From Burkholderia anthina (GTDB taxonomy: Bacteria; Pseudomonadota; Gammaproteobacteria; Burkholderiales; Burkholderiaceae), in assembly GCF_001547525.1 (NCBI RefSeq), contig NZ_LNJP01000003.1, forward strand, positions 434,001 through 498,000: a DNA stretch of 64,000 nt. Direction: 5' to 3'. Numbering within the stretch: the stretch's first letter is position 1; each line of letters begins with the position of its first letter. The position numbers and the translations under genes are program-made. Shown here piece after piece: positions 9,705 through 18,219 of this stretch. The notes beneath the pieces were generated by a model. The model searched no databases. It was given only the letters and a program-made list of their open reading frames with translations, and was not told the DNA's origin.

Positions 9705-10516
9705 GATTGTGGGTCCAGATCGGCCCAGACGCTGCTCCACGGCACGCTGCCGAGCTGCGCGGGCGGGACGGCGAATTCCGCCGGGTAGCCGACGTGGGCG
9801 AGGTACAGCCCGTCGGCCATGAACGTGGGTGCGGCGAGGTTGCGGTCGCGCCCGGCCAGCACGTCGGCGAGCCAGTCGGCCGGATAGCGGCCGCGCCCGA
9901 CCGCGACGAGGCAGCCCATCAGGTTGCGCACCATGTGATGCAGGAACGCGTTCGCGCGAAAGCGGAAATGAATGAAATGCCCCGCGCGCCGCACGTCGAT
10001 CTGATACAGGTGTTTGACCGGCGTCTTCGACTGGCATTCCGACGACCGGAACGACGAAAAATCATGCTCGCCGATCAGGTGCGCGGCGGCGGCGCGCATC
10101 GCGTCGTCGTCGAGCGGCGTGTGGATCCAGCCCGCGCGCCCGGCCAGCATCGGCGAACGCACGGGATGCACGTACAGCGCGTAGTAATAGGTGCGCTCGA
10201 ACGCCGAGAAGCGCGCATGGAACGTGTCCGGCATCGGCTTCGCCCATTGCACCGACACGGTCGGCGGCAGGAACGCGTTGGTGCCGCGCACCCACGAGAA
10301 CACCTCGCGCTCGAGATCCGTGTCGAAATGCACGACCTGCCCGAGCCCGTGCACGCCGGTATCGGTGCGCCCGGCCACCGTCGTGTGCAGCGGCACCCGC
10401 GCGAACTCGGCCAGCGCATGCTCGAGCCGGTCCTGCACGGTCTTGCCGTGCGGCTGTGCCTGCCAGCCGCAGAACGCCGCGCCGTCGTACTGGATGCCCA
10501 GCGCGATCCGCATCAC
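9701..10516 (-). CDS. truA: tRNA pseudouridine(38-40) synthase
   Basis: A 271-residue pseudouridine synthase modifying positions 38-40 of the tRNA anticodon arm. The catalytic aspartate is in [15 protein letters not shown], near residues 48-62. The start ATG (10516-10514) overlaps the fimV stop by 4 bp and its stop overlaps the trpF start, so translation of all three is probably coupled. Confidence 0.96.
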   Translation of the reverse strand: MMRIALGIQYDGAAFCGWQAQPHGKTVQDRLEHALAEFARVPLHTTVAGRTDTGVHGLGQVVHFDTDLEREVFSWVRGTNAFLPPTVSVQWAKPMPDTFHARFSAFERTYYYALYVHPVRSPMLAGRAGWIHTPLDDDAMRAAAAHLIGEHDFSSFRSSECQSKTPVKHLYQIDVRRAGHFIHFRFRANAFLHHMVRNLMGCLVAVGRGRYPADWLADVLAGRDRNLAAPTFMADGLYLAHVGYPAEFAVPPAQLGSVPWSSVWADLDPQS

Positions 10517-12657
10517 GCCTCGTCTGCCAGTTTCGCGAGCAGCGCGCGTGCATCGTCGCGCGTCGCGGCGTCGTTCGCGTCGACCACTTCCTGCAGCAGC
10601 GTCCGCGCGCCGGCCAGATCGCCCAGCTCGACGTATTCGGCCGCGAGGTCGAGCTTGTTGCGCGCGATGCGCGCGAGCTCGTCCGCGGTGAGCGCGGGCA
10701 GCGCGGCGCCCGGCGTGGACGGCAGGTCGAGATCGAAATCGAGCTTCAGCGCGCCGAACTGCGCGCCGCCCAGCGGCGGCAGCGATGTCGCCGCAGGCGG
10801 GCCGCCCGCTTGGCCGGCGGGCGTCGCCGCGTCCGGATCCCAGTCGAACTCGTCGTCCTGGTCGACCGGATGTTCCGCTGTCGTTTCACCCGAACCCATT
10901 GGCGGGTGCTGGGCGGATTGACCGTTAGTTGCGATTTTGTCGGTGTCGGACTGCGTTGCCCGCGTGGCAAGGGCCTCCGGCGTCAACGACGGCTCGTCCG
11001 CCGCCCGCGGCGGCAACGGCATGTCGAGACTGTTGAGCGCGCTGATCGCGTTCTGCATCAGCGTCGCGTGCTGCGCTTCGGTCGTCGAAGGGGCGACGGA
11101 TGCGGCGGTCGGCTCGGCCTGCTTGTCGGCGCCAGTGGTTTTTTCCGCCGGTTCTGCGTCGGGCGGAGCCTCAGCCGGAACCGGAGTCGCGTCGTTCGCG
11201 GGCGACACGGCAGCGTCGGCAGCCGGCAATTCGGGCGACTCGTCGCGCGGTGCCGCCACTTCAGGCGCAGTCGATGTGTCCGCTGCGGGCGGCTCGACCG
11301 TCTCCGCCGCCGCGGCAGTGGCCGCGGCGAGATTCATGTCGGACGCCGCATCGCGTGCGACCGGCATTTCGGGCGTGATCGGCAGTTCACGTTCGACGGA
11401 CGGCGCGGCTCCCGCAGCCGCAGCCGCGGCGCCGCCTGCTGCGGCTGGGGTCGTATCGGCACCCGCGTGGTCCGCGCGGCGCCCCCTCCGGCGCTTGCGC
11501 CATACGAAGCCGGCCGCGAGCACGATCACGGCTGCACCGGCCGCGGCGGCCGGGCGCCAGTCCATCTGTTCGGTACGACGTGCCGGTGTCGCGACGGGCG
11601 CGATCGGTTGCACGGAAGCCGATGCCGGTTGCGGCGCGCTGGCTGCCACACCCGACGCGGCTTCGTCCACCGTCGATGCGGCGGCCGACGCACTCGCGTC
11701 ATTCGCGGCCGGACGCGGCGCGGCGGGCGCCGGAGCCGGCGCAGGCGCGACGCCGGTCGTCGTCGCCGGTTTGCCGATGCCGTGCTTCTGCAACTCCATC
11801 AGCACGCGATTCTTCAACGCCAGCAATTGCTGCAAGCTCGACGGCCGGGGCTGCGACGCTCCCACGGCAGGCGCCGCGCCGGCCGGTTCGCGCACGCCGG
11901 AAACCGGGCTGCCCGGCACCGCCTGCCCCGCCGCCTCGCTCGCGGACGACGGCGCCGACTGGATCGCCCCGCTCCACACATGCGGGCCGCTGGCACCGCC
12001 CGTGGGCGCCGCCGGCTGCGTGCTGTCGACACCCGACGCGCCCTGTGCGGCCGCCGCCCCGGTCGAAGCCGAAGCACCGGTCGAAGCCGAAGCACCGATC
12101 GAAGCCGCCGCCCCCGCCGCCGCTGCGGCACTGGCACCGCTCACCGGAGCCGCATGCACGGCCGACGCCACCGGCGCGGATTGCACCGCCGAGCCAGGAT
12201 GCGGCGCGGATGCGCCGTGCTGCGCGATCGCCGCCCCACCCGATGCGGCGGCGGGCGCGGAAGCGGCCGTCGCACCGGAGGCAGCGGACGCGCCGGCCGG
12301 CACGAGCGCCGCGCCGGTGGCGTCGAGCGCCGGCACGGTCAGCGTCGCGCCGACTTTCAGCCGGCTCGCGTCGCGCTTCATGAACGCCTGCGGATTGGCG
12401 TCGAACAGCGCACGGGCGGCACGCGCGAGCACGGCCGGGTCGTGCGATTGCGTGGCCGCTTTCGCGATGTCGTTCAGGGACTGGCCCGGCTGGACCGTCA
12501 CGGTAAGCGGTGCGGCGGCGCCGGCGGCGGACGCCGGCAGTTCGCCGGTGCCGACTGCCCACGCCGATGCGGCTGCGCCGAGCGCCAGGATCGTCAGCGC
12601 CCCACGCACGGCGCGCGACAGACGGGACTGACGCGGAAACAAGGAAATTCGGGACAT
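10513..12657 (-). CDS. fimV: FimV-like LysM peptidoglycan-binding protein
   Basis: The ATG at 12657 gives 714 residues, starting with a signal peptide ([10 protein letters not shown] then a hydrophobic run ending ASAWA). A FimV N-terminal region with a LysM-like element ([14 protein letters not shown]) follows, then a long Ala/Pro/Ser linker. One membrane segment ([16 protein letters not shown]) is followed by a basic stop-transfer RKRRRGRR. The acidic cytoplasmic half ends with the FimV motif ([22 protein letters not shown]). FimV proteins act in polar assembly of twitching/secretion machinery in pseudomonads. The reading frame stays open upstream to 12990, but that stretch is not protein-like. 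Confidence 0.9.
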   Translation of the reverse strand: MSRISLFPRQSRLSRAVRGALTILALGAAASAWAVGTGELPASAAGAAAPLTVTVQPGQSLNDIAKAATQSHDPAVLARAARALFDANPQAFMKRDASRLKVGATLTVPALDATGAALVPAGASAASGATAASAPAAASGGAAIAQHGASAPHPGSAVQSAPVASAVHAAPVSGASAAAAAGAAASIGASASTGASASTGAAAAQGASGVDSTQPAAPTGGASGPHVWSGAIQSAPSSASEAAGQAVPGSPVSGVREPAGAAPAVGASQPRPSSLQQLLALKNRVLMELQKHGIGKPATTTGVAPAPAPAPAAPRPAANDASASAAASTVDEAASGVAASAPQPASASVQPIAPVATPARRTEQMDWRPAAAAGAAVIVLAAGFVWRKRRRGRRADHAGADTTPAAAGGAAAAAAGAAPSVERELPITPEMPVARDAASDMNLAAATAAAAETVEPPAADTSTAPEVAAPRDESPELPAADAAVSPANDATPVPAEAPPDAEPAEKTTGADKQAEPTAASVAPSTTEAQHATLMQNAISALNSLDMPLPPRAADEPSLTPEALATRATQSDTDKIATNGQSAQHPPMGSGETTAEHPVDQDDEFDWDPDAATPAGQAGGPPAATSLPPLGGAQFGALKLDFDLDLPSTPGAALPALTADELARIARNKLDLAAEYVELGDLAGARTLLQEVVDANDAATRDDARALLAKLADEA
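12061..12109 (-). repeat. 18-bp tandem repeat inside fimV
   Basis: GGTCGAAGCCGAAGCACC occurs twice in tandem (12061-12078, 12079-12096) and is followed by a partial third copy. It encodes STGASA-type units in the periplasmic linker. The unit is a multiple of three, so copy changes would keep the frame. Confidence 0.8.
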
Positions 12658-12732
12658 CGTTGGCTCTATCGCCGCGCGCGGGCGCGGCTCGGATTCGCGG
12701 TTGGAAGCGTCAATAAAGTTGCTGCAGAAATG

Positions 12733-12760
12733 CAAAAGCGTCGCGCGAAACGCGACGCTT
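12733..12760 (-). terminator. Terminator-like hairpin in the fimV upstream region
   Basis: The minus strand reads AAGCGTCGCG, loop TTTCG, CGCGACGCTT, then TTGCATTTC. This is a perfect 10-bp stem about 75 nt upstream of the fimV start codon. No minus-strand gene lies directly upstream, so it may be an attenuator in the fimV leader or the end of a short unannotated transcript. Confidence 0.6.
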
Positions 12761-13412
12761 TCGGCGGGTCTGTGCGTCGTAACCGCGTAGTTTACTTCAC
12801 GCGCTCCAGTTCCGGCCGAATTCGTCGCCGGCCGGCGCGCGCGTCGGGCGGGCCCGCCTGCCGCAGCCCATCCATTCGATCGACCAGAACGACCCCACGC
12901 GCGCAGTCGACAACCGTCTCGCAACAGCATCGCCCCCTGCTCGAATGACGCGGCCTTTCGGTGCTCACTGCGCGTCCGCCGCAGGATCACGGCGACAGCA
13001 TCGCAAACGCTCCCTCAATGACCCGCCCCGCCAGCCGTTAAAGAATTAACCGCCGGAAATCCAAATAATTCCATCCGGCGATCAACCCGAACCAACAACC
13101 TTCATTTCGTCGATAAGAAGGCAGTTCACCCCTCTTATCGACGAAATGAAAACCCACATCACCAAAGCCTCGCCTCATAAGGCTTTCATCGCCTTGAGCC
13201 CACCTGCTTGTCATACAAAAGCGATCTTTTTCGCATCGATTCAATTTCATTACACAAAATTACACAGACCCAACCATTGCCGTCGATACGATCGCCTTCA
13301 AACGGGAATTGGCATATTTCGGCTTCGCGGTCGAACCGATGCCGTGAAGTACCAGAGGGCCATCGCGCAGTCGCACGACGGCATTCACTACCGGCTCGTT
13401 ACGGGGACGAAC
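12761..13412. other. Gene-free intergenic region with clustered palindromes
   Basis: No credible gene is seen. Positions 13020-13330 are clearly richer in A+T than the flanks and hold four separate perfect inverted repeats (13037-13050, 13051-13080, 13101-13150, 13164-13186). A GTTTAC hexamer (12790-12795) matches the GTWWAC methylation motif. The flgE promoter and any minus-strand fimV promoter should lie here. Confidence 0.6.
13101..13150. repeat. 18-bp perfect inverted repeat
   Basis: The left arm TTCATTTCGTCGATAAGA (13101-13118) is the exact reverse complement of TCTTATCGACGAAATGAA (13133-13150), with a 14-nt spacer. As RNA it is a strong hairpin on either strand, without a T-run. As DNA it could be a protein-binding site. 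It is the strongest of four inverted repeats in this stretch. Confidence 0.85.
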
Positions 13413-14657
13413 ATGGGCTATCAGCAGGGTTTGAGCGGGTTGGCCGGCGCGTCGAGCAACCTCGACGTGATCGGCAACAACATCGCGAACGCAAACACGG
13501 TCGGCTTCAAGCAGGGGCGCGCGAACTTCGCGGACATGTACGCGAATTCGGTCGCGACGTCGGTCAACACGCAGATCGGCATCGGTACGCGGCTCGCGTC
13601 GGTGCAACAGAATTTCGGCCAGGGGACCATCAATTCGACGAAGTCGTCGCTCGACGTCGCGATCAACGGCAACGGCTTCTTCCAGATGTCGAGCAACGGC
13701 GTGACCACGTACTCGCGCGACGGCACGTTCCACCGCGACAAGAACGGCGCGATCGTCGACGCGCAAGGCCGCAACCTGATGGGCTATGCGGCAGGCGCCG
13801 GCGGCGTGATCAACACCGCGCAGACCGTGCCGCTGCAGGCGCCGACCAGCAACATCGCGCCGCGCGCGACGAACAAGATCACCGGCCAGTTCAACCTGAA
13901 CGCGCAGGACAAGGTGCCGGCCAGGACGCCGTTCAACGCGAGCGACAACACGACGTTCAACTACAACTCGTCGATCCAGGTCTACGATACGCTCGGCGGC
14001 TCGCAGCAGGTCACGATGTACTTCGCGAAGAGCGCGGCCGGCACGTGGCAGGCCTACGCGGGCGTGCAGGGCCAGACGCCGACGCATCTCGGCACCGTCA
14101 CGTTCGACGCATCGGGCCGGATCAGCTCGACGACGTCGGCCGCGACCGGGCAGCCGACGCCGAGCCTCGGCCAGTTCGCGTTCTCGATCCCGAACACGAC
14201 GGGCGGCGCCAATCCGCAGAACCTGACGCTCGACCTGGGCGGCACGACGCAATACGGCGGCAAGGACGGCGTGAACAATCTCGCGCAGGACGGCTTCGCG
14301 AGCGGCACGCTGACGACGTTCTCGATCGGCACCGACGGCAAGCTGACCGGCAACTATTCGAACGGACAGAGCACGGTGCTCGGCCTGATCGCGCTCGCGA
14401 ACTTCAACAACCCGAACGGGCTCGTGAACATCGGCGGCAACCAGTATGCGGAAACGGCTGCGTCGGGCGTGCCGCAGATCTCCGCGCCGGGCAGCACGAA
14501 CCACGGCACGCTGCAGGGCAGCGCGCTCGAAAACGCGAACGTCAACCTGACGACCGAGCTCGTGAACCTGATCACCGCGCAGCGCAATTACCAGGCGAAT
14601 GCGCAGACGATCAAGACCCAGCAGGCCGTCGACCAGACGTTGCTGAACCTGCGTTGA
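13413..14657 (+). CDS. flgE: Flagellar hook protein FlgE-like, stand-alone copy
   Basis: A 414-residue hook/rod-family protein. The N-terminal basal-body rod motif (LDVIGNNIANANTVGFK, from about residue 17) and C-terminal coiled-coil motif (LITAQRNYQANAQTIK) flank FlgE-type D1/D2 domains with DGTFHRDKNGAIVD. ATG 13413 has GGGGA 9 nt upstream; the frame extends upstream to 13146 but that part is not protein-like. No other flagellar gene is in the window. It sits alone between fimV and asd, on the opposite strand from both, so it may be a paralogue of a hook gene in the main flagellar cluster elsewhere. Confidence 0.9.
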   Translation: MGYQQGLSGLAGASSNLDVIGNNIANANTVGFKQGRANFADMYANSVATSVNTQIGIGTRLASVQQNFGQGTINSTKSSLDVAINGNGFFQMSSNGVTTYSRDGTFHRDKNGAIVDAQGRNLMGYAAGAGGVINTAQTVPLQAPTSNIAPRATNKITGQFNLNAQDKVPARTPFNASDNTTFNYNSSIQVYDTLGGSQQVTMYFAKSAAGTWQAYAGVQGQTPTHLGTVTFDASGRISSTTSAATGQPTPSLGQFAFSIPNTTGGANPQNLTLDLGGTTQYGGKDGVNNLAQDGFASGTLTTFSIGTDGKLTGNYSNGQSTVLGLIALANFNNPNGLVNIGGNQYAETAASGVPQISAPGSTNHGTLQGSALENANVNLTTELVNLITAQRNYQANAQTIKTQQAVDQTLLNLR

Positions 14658-14667
14658 ACCGCGCATG

Positions 14668-14715
14668 AAAAACGCGCCGCGCCGGCCCCGAACCTCGAGG
14701 CCGACGCGGCGCGTC
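14668..14715 (-). terminator. Terminator at the asd/flgE convergence
   Basis: ACGCGCCGCG (14673-14682) and CGCGGCGCGT (14706-14715) form a perfect 10-bp stem, with an A-run at 14669-14673 that is a T-run on the minus strand. It ends the leu-asd transcript and, less efficiently, could stop flgE transcription. Confidence 0.8.
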
Positions 14716-14756
14716 GTATCGTGCAGCCCGGCCCGCGAGCCGGACAGCGAGCGTGC

Positions 14757-15878
14757 TTACTTGTCGAGCAGGATGCGCAGCATGCGGCGCAGCGGCTCGG
14801 CCGCGCCCCACAGCAGCTGATCGCCGACCGTGAACGCCGACAGGTATTCGCCGCCCATCGCGAGCTTGCGCAGGCGACCGACCGGCACCGACAGCGTGCC
14901 GGTGATCTTCGCCGGCGACAGGTCGCGCATCGACGCTTCGCGCTCGTTCGGCACGACCTTCACCCAGTCGTTCGCCGATGCGAGGATGCCGTTGATCTCG
15001 TCGAGCGGCACGTCCTTCTTCAGCTTGATCGTCAGCGCCTGCGAGTGGCAGCGCATCGCGCCGATCCGCACGCACAGCCCGTCGACCGGGATCGAACCCG
15101 GTTCGCCCATCGCCGGCTTGCCGAGGATCTTGTTGGTTTCCGCGCCGCCCTTCCACTCTTCCTTCGACATCCCGTTGCCGAGATCCTTGTCGATCCACGG
15201 GATCAGCGAACCGGCGAGCGGCACGCCGAACTGGCTCGTCGGCATCGCGTCGCTGTTCATCGCGGCCAGCACGCGGCGGTCGATGTCGAGGATCGCGGAG
15301 GCCGGATCGGCGAGCTGTTCCTGCACCGCGCCGTTCAGCGTGCCCATCTGCGACAGCAGCTCACGCATGTTCTGCGCGCCCGCGCCCGATGCGGCCTGAT
15401 AGGTCATCGCCGTCATCCAGTCGACGAGGTTCTCGCGGAACAGGCCGCCGAGCGCCATCAGCATCAGGCTGACCGTGCAGTTGCCGCCGACGAAGTTCTT
15501 CGTGCCCTTGACGAGCGCGTCCTTGATCACGTCGAGGTTGACCGGATCGAGGATGATGACCGCGTCGTCGTTCATCCGCAGCGACGATGCCGCATCGATC
15601 CAGTAGCCGTTCCAGCCGGCCGCGCGCAGCTTCGGAAACACGTCGTTCGTGTAGTCGCCGCCCTGGCACGTGATGATCACGTCGCACTTCTTCAGCTCGT
15701 CGACGCTGGTCGCGTCCTTGAGCGTGGTCTCGTTTTTCGCGAACGACGGCGCCTTGCCGCCCGTGTTGCTGGTGCTGAAAAACACCGGTTCGATCAGGTC
15801 GAAATCGCCCTCTTCCTGCATGCGCTGCATCAGGACGCTGCCGACCATGCCGCGCCAACCTACGAGACCTACGTTCAT
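14757..15878 (-). CDS. asd: Aspartate-semialdehyde dehydrogenase
   Basis: A 373-residue NADPH-dependent enzyme that makes aspartate semialdehyde, the branch point to lysine/diaminopimelate, threonine, methionine and isoleucine. The NADP loop is [11 protein letters not shown] (residues 6-16). The nucleophilic cysteine is Cys134 in GGNCTVSLM. The start at 15878 (MNVGLVGW) is family-typical, with an AAAGG Shine-Dalgarno. Its 325-bp gap from leuB contains a promoter candidate and a Thr/Ile/Lys-rich small frame. Confidence 0.96.
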   Translation of the reverse strand: MNVGLVGWRGMVGSVLMQRMQEEGDFDLIEPVFFSTSNTGGKAPSFAKNETTLKDATSVDELKKCDVIITCQGGDYTNDVFPKLRAAGWNGYWIDAASSLRMNDDAVIILDPVNLDVIKDALVKGTKNFVGGNCTVSLMLMALGGLFRENLVDWMTAMTYQAASGAGAQNMRELLSQMGTLNGAVQEQLADPASAILDIDRRVLAAMNSDAMPTSQFGVPLAGSLIPWIDKDLGNGMSKEEWKGGAETNKILGKPAMGEPGSIPVDGLCVRIGAMRCHSQALTIKLKKDVPLDEINGILASANDWVKVVPNEREASMRDLSPAKITGTLSVPVGRLRKLAMGGEYLSAFTVGDQLLWGAAEPLRRMLRILLDK

Positions 15879-15904
15879 GACTAACCCTTTGCTTTGAATG
15901 GAGC

Positions 15905-15943
15905 TTCCCCGCCATTTCCGTCCCCGCGTGACCGCGCGGGGAA
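15905..15943 (-). promoter_or_regulatory. Two mutually exclusive hairpins in the asd leader
   Basis: On the minus strand, hairpin A pairs CCCCGCG (15941-15935) with CGCGGGG (15928-15922). Hairpin B pairs TTCCCCGC (15943-15936) with GCGGGGAA (15912-15905). They share a strand and cannot coexist, the layout of an attenuation switch. Neither is followed by a T-run, so any control would be translational or Rho-dependent. Seen by eye only. Confidence 0.45.
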
Positions 15944-15963
15944 ACAGGCGGGCACGACGGCGA

Positions 15964-16083
15964 TCAGCGTTTAATGATCGTTTTCGTGGTAATGGTTTTC
16001 GTGATGACGATGGCGCGCGCACCCGCACGGGCAGTGTTGCCGTGGAGTTTCAGGACCGGGGAGATCAGGGAAATCAGCGCCAT
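15964..16083 (-). CDS. Candidate asd leader peptide, Thr/Ile/Lys-rich (39 aa)
   Basis: A 40-codon minus-strand frame from ATG 16083 to TGA 15964, ending 85 nt before asd. Residues 25-38 include [12 protein letters not shown]: within this 14-residue stretch there are five Ile, five Thr and three Lys. It resembles the Thr/Ile run of the enteric thr operon leader peptide. Thr, Ile and Lys are end products of the pathway Asd feeds, which makes an attenuation role plausible. No Shine-Dalgarno is visible; the predicted transcription start falls on the ATG, suggesting a leaderless message. The function is inferred from composition and position. Confidence 0.55.
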   Translation of the reverse strand: MALISLISPVLKLHGNTARAGARAIVITKTITTKTIIKR

Positions 16084-16089
16084 CGTTCG

Positions 16090-16118
16090 AGTCTACACAA
16101 AGCCGGTGGCCCGCACAA
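16090..16118 (-). promoter_or_regulatory. Candidate sigma-70 promoter for the asd leader
   Basis: Minus strand TTGTGC (16118-16113), a 17-bp spacer and TAGACT (16095-16090). The start site would fall at about 16083-16084, the A of the leader-peptide ATG. The promoter would let asd be transcribed independently of leuCDB. Confidence 0.5.
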
Positions 16119-16129
16119 CGGCCAACCCC

Positions 16130-16164
16130 GCGCGAACGGGCCGATTTTTACGGCCCGTTCGCGC
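16130..16164 (-). terminator. Hairpin after leuB
   Basis: GCGCGAACGGGCC (16130-16142) and GGCCCGTTCGCGC (16152-16164) form a perfect 13-bp stem with a 9-nt loop, 40-74 bp past the leuB stop. There is no T-run on the minus strand after it. It may be an RNA-stabilising or Rho-assisted 3' structure rather than a classical terminator. Confidence 0.55.
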
Positions 16165-16203
16165 CCTTTTCCACATTAGTTACCGCACTTCATTTTCCTA
16201 CGC

Positions 16204-17271
16204 TTACAGCGCGGCGACCACCGCATCGCCCATCGCCGCCGTGCCGACCTGCTTGCAGCCCGGCGTCGCGATGTCGCCCGTGCGGTAGCCTTGTTCGAGC
16301 ACCGTTTTCACAGCGCGCTCGATACGATCGGCCTGCTCCGCGCGATTCAGCGAATAGCGCAGCAGCATCGCGGCCGACAGGATCGTCGCGAGCGGGTTCG
16401 CGATGCCCTTGCCCGCGATGTCCGGCGCCGAACCGTGCGACGGCTCGTACAGCCCCTTGTTGTGCTTGTCGAGCGACGCGGACGGCAGCATGCCGATCGA
16501 GCCCGTCAGCATCGACGCCTCATCCGACAGGATGTCGCCGAACATGTTGCCGGTGACGATCACGTCGAACTGCTTCGGCGCCTTCGCGAGCTGCATCGCC
16601 GCGTTGTCGACGTACATGTGCGACAGCTCGACGTCCGCGTACTCCTTCGACACGTCGATCATGATGTCGCGCCAGAACTGCGACGTCTCCAGCACGTTCG
16701 ACTTGTCGACCGACAGCAGCTTCTTCGCGCGCTTTTGCGCGGCCTGGAACGCGACGTGCGCGATGCGGCGCACTTCCGGCTCCGAATAGCGCATCGTGTC
16801 GAAGCCTTCGCGCTCGCCGGCGAACGGGCCGTCCGGCGCCGCCCGCACGCCGCGCGGCTGGCCGAAGTAGATGTCGCCGTTCAGTTCGCGCACGATCAGG
16901 ATGTCGAGGCCCGCGACGAGCTCCGGCTTCAGCGGCGACGCATCGACGAGCTGCGGATAGCAGATCGCCGGGCGGAAGTTCGCGAACAGCTCGAGGTGCT
17001 TGCGCAGCCCGAGGATCGCCTGCTCGGGGCGCAGCGCGCGCTCGAGCGAGTCGTACTTCCAGTCGCCGACCGCGCCGAACAGGATCGCGTCGGCCTGCTT
17101 CGCGAGCGCCAGCGTCGCGTCGGGCAGCGGATGGCCGCTCGCCTCGTAGCCCGCGCCGCCGACCGGCGCCTGTTCGAGTTCGAACTTCTCGTCGAGTGCG
17201 TTCAGCACCTTCACCGCTTCATTGACGATTTCCGGACCGATGCCGTCGCCGGGCAGCACTGCAATCTTCAT
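16204..17271 (-). CDS. leuB: 3-isopropylmalate dehydrogenase
   Basis: A 355-residue NAD-dependent beta-decarboxylating dehydrogenase acting third in leucine synthesis. Signatures are the N-terminal [14 protein letters not shown], the substrate/Mg site [14 protein letters not shown] and the NAD-site [16 protein letters not shown] chose ATG 17271; an upstream in-frame extension to 17343 overlaps nothing but is not conserved-looking. It follows leuD by about 80 bp. Confidence 0.96.
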   Translation of the reverse strand: MKIAVLPGDGIGPEIVNEAVKVLNALDEKFELEQAPVGGAGYEASGHPLPDATLALAKQADAILFGAVGDWKYDSLERALRPEQAILGLRKHLELFANFRPAICYPQLVDASPLKPELVAGLDILIVRELNGDIYFGQPRGVRAAPDGPFAGEREGFDTMRYSEPEVRRIAHVAFQAAQKRAKKLLSVDKSNVLETSQFWRDIMIDVSKEYADVELSHMYVDNAAMQLAKAPKQFDVIVTGNMFGDILSDEASMLTGSIGMLPSASLDKHNKGLYEPSHGSAPDIAGKGIANPLATILSAAMLLRYSLNRAEQADRIERAVKTVLEQGYRTGDIATPGCKQVGTAAMGDAVVAAL

Positions 17272-17350
17272 GCGAAATTCCTGACTGGGTAGGGTGTTAT
17301 GGAGGCAGGCCGGCGAGCGCACGCACGGCGCGCCCGCCCGCAACGCGCGA

Positions 17351-18001
17351 TCAGCCGACCAGCTTGGTGCTGAGCCACGGCTGCTTCACGAGCCGCTCCG
17401 CTTCGAACTGGCGGATCTTGTCCGCGTGGCGCAGCGTGAGGCCGATGTCGTCGAAGCCGTTCAGCAGGCAGTACTTGCGGAACGCGGCGATCTCGAACGG
17501 ATACTCGCGGCCGTCGCCCGCGCGCACGACCTGCGCGTCGAGGTCGATCGTCAGCTGGTAGCCGTTGAACGCGTACGTGTCGCTGAACAGGTGATCGACC
17601 TGCTGCTCGGTCAGCACGATCGGCAGCAGGCCGTTCTTGTAGCAGTTGTTGAAGAAGATGTCCGCGAAGCTCGGCGCGATGATCGCGCGGAAGCCGTACT
17701 GCTGCAGCGCCCACGGCGCGTGCTCGCGCGAGCTCCCGCAACCGAAGTTCTTGCGGGCGAGCAGCACCGATGCACCCTGGTAGCGCGGCTGGTTCAGCAC
17801 GAAGTCCGGGTTCAGCGGACGCTTCGAGTTGTCCTGGCCCGGCTCGCCGTGATCGAGGTAACGCCATTCGTCGAACGCGTTCGGACCGAAGCCCGTGCGC
17901 TTGATCGACTTCAGGAACTGCTTCGGGATGATCGCGTCGGTGTCGACGTTCTCGCGATCGAGCGGCGCCACGACGCCGGTATGTACAGTGAATTTTTCCA
18001 T
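17351..18001 (-). CDS. leuD: 3-isopropylmalate dehydratase small subunit
   Basis: A 216-residue swivelling subunit of isopropylmalate isomerase, partner of LeuC. The start [15 protein letters not shown] and the conserved [15 protein letters not shown] loop (about residues 73-87) identify it. It lies downstream of a small lipoprotein gene that separates it from leuC. Confidence 0.96.
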   Translation of the reverse strand: MEKFTVHTGVVAPLDRENVDTDAIIPKQFLKSIKRTGFGPNAFDEWRYLDHGEPGQDNSKRPLNPDFVLNQPRYQGASVLLARKNFGCGSSREHAPWALQQYGFRAIIAPSFADIFFNNCYKNGLLPIVLTEQQVDHLFSDTYAFNGYQLTIDLDAQVVRAGDGREYPFEIAAFRKYCLLNGFDDIGLTLRHADKIRQFEAERLVKQPWLSTKLVG

Positions 18002-18069
18002 GATCCGTCTATCCGGTTGAAGGGCCGGCATTCAGCCGGCGCACATCGACAAATTCTCGGCGGGAAACG

Positions 18070-18216
18070 TCACTCCGCGGCGCGCTTCAGCGCGCTGCCG
18101 GCGGCGTTGACGTCTTCCCCGAAGCCTCGGACGGTATTGCAGCCGGCCAGGCCGAAACCCAGCCCCGCCAGCGCCAGCGCGGCAACCAGCCGCGCGATGA
18201 CTTTCGATGCCGTCAC
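18070..18216 (-). CDS. Entericidin-like small lipoprotein
   Basis: A 48-residue frame from GTG 18216 to TGA 18070. The product starts with a basic/hydrophobic signal and has the lipobox LAGC at residues 23-26, followed by NTVRGFGEDVNAAG, the entericidin (EcnA/EcnB) family pattern. Its start lies 4 bp from the leuC stop, so translation is probably coupled to leuC. Entericidins are small membrane-active lipoproteins proposed as toxin/antidote pairs. A partner gene is not seen here, and its role inside a leucine operon is unknown. Confidence 0.82.
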   Translation of the reverse strand: MTASKVIARLVAALALAGLGFGLAGCNTVRGFGEDVNAAGSALKRAAE

Positions 18217-18219
18217 GCG

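Noticed and set aside
10456..12948. Large plus-strand frame opposite fimV
   Set aside because: Mirror of the repetitive Ala/Pro/Ser coding of fimV; no motif.
15974..16288. Plus-strand frame opposite the asd leader
   Set aside because: It starts with a Val/Met-rich run that is merely the complement of the Thr/Ile/Lys codons and continues into the leuB 3' end.
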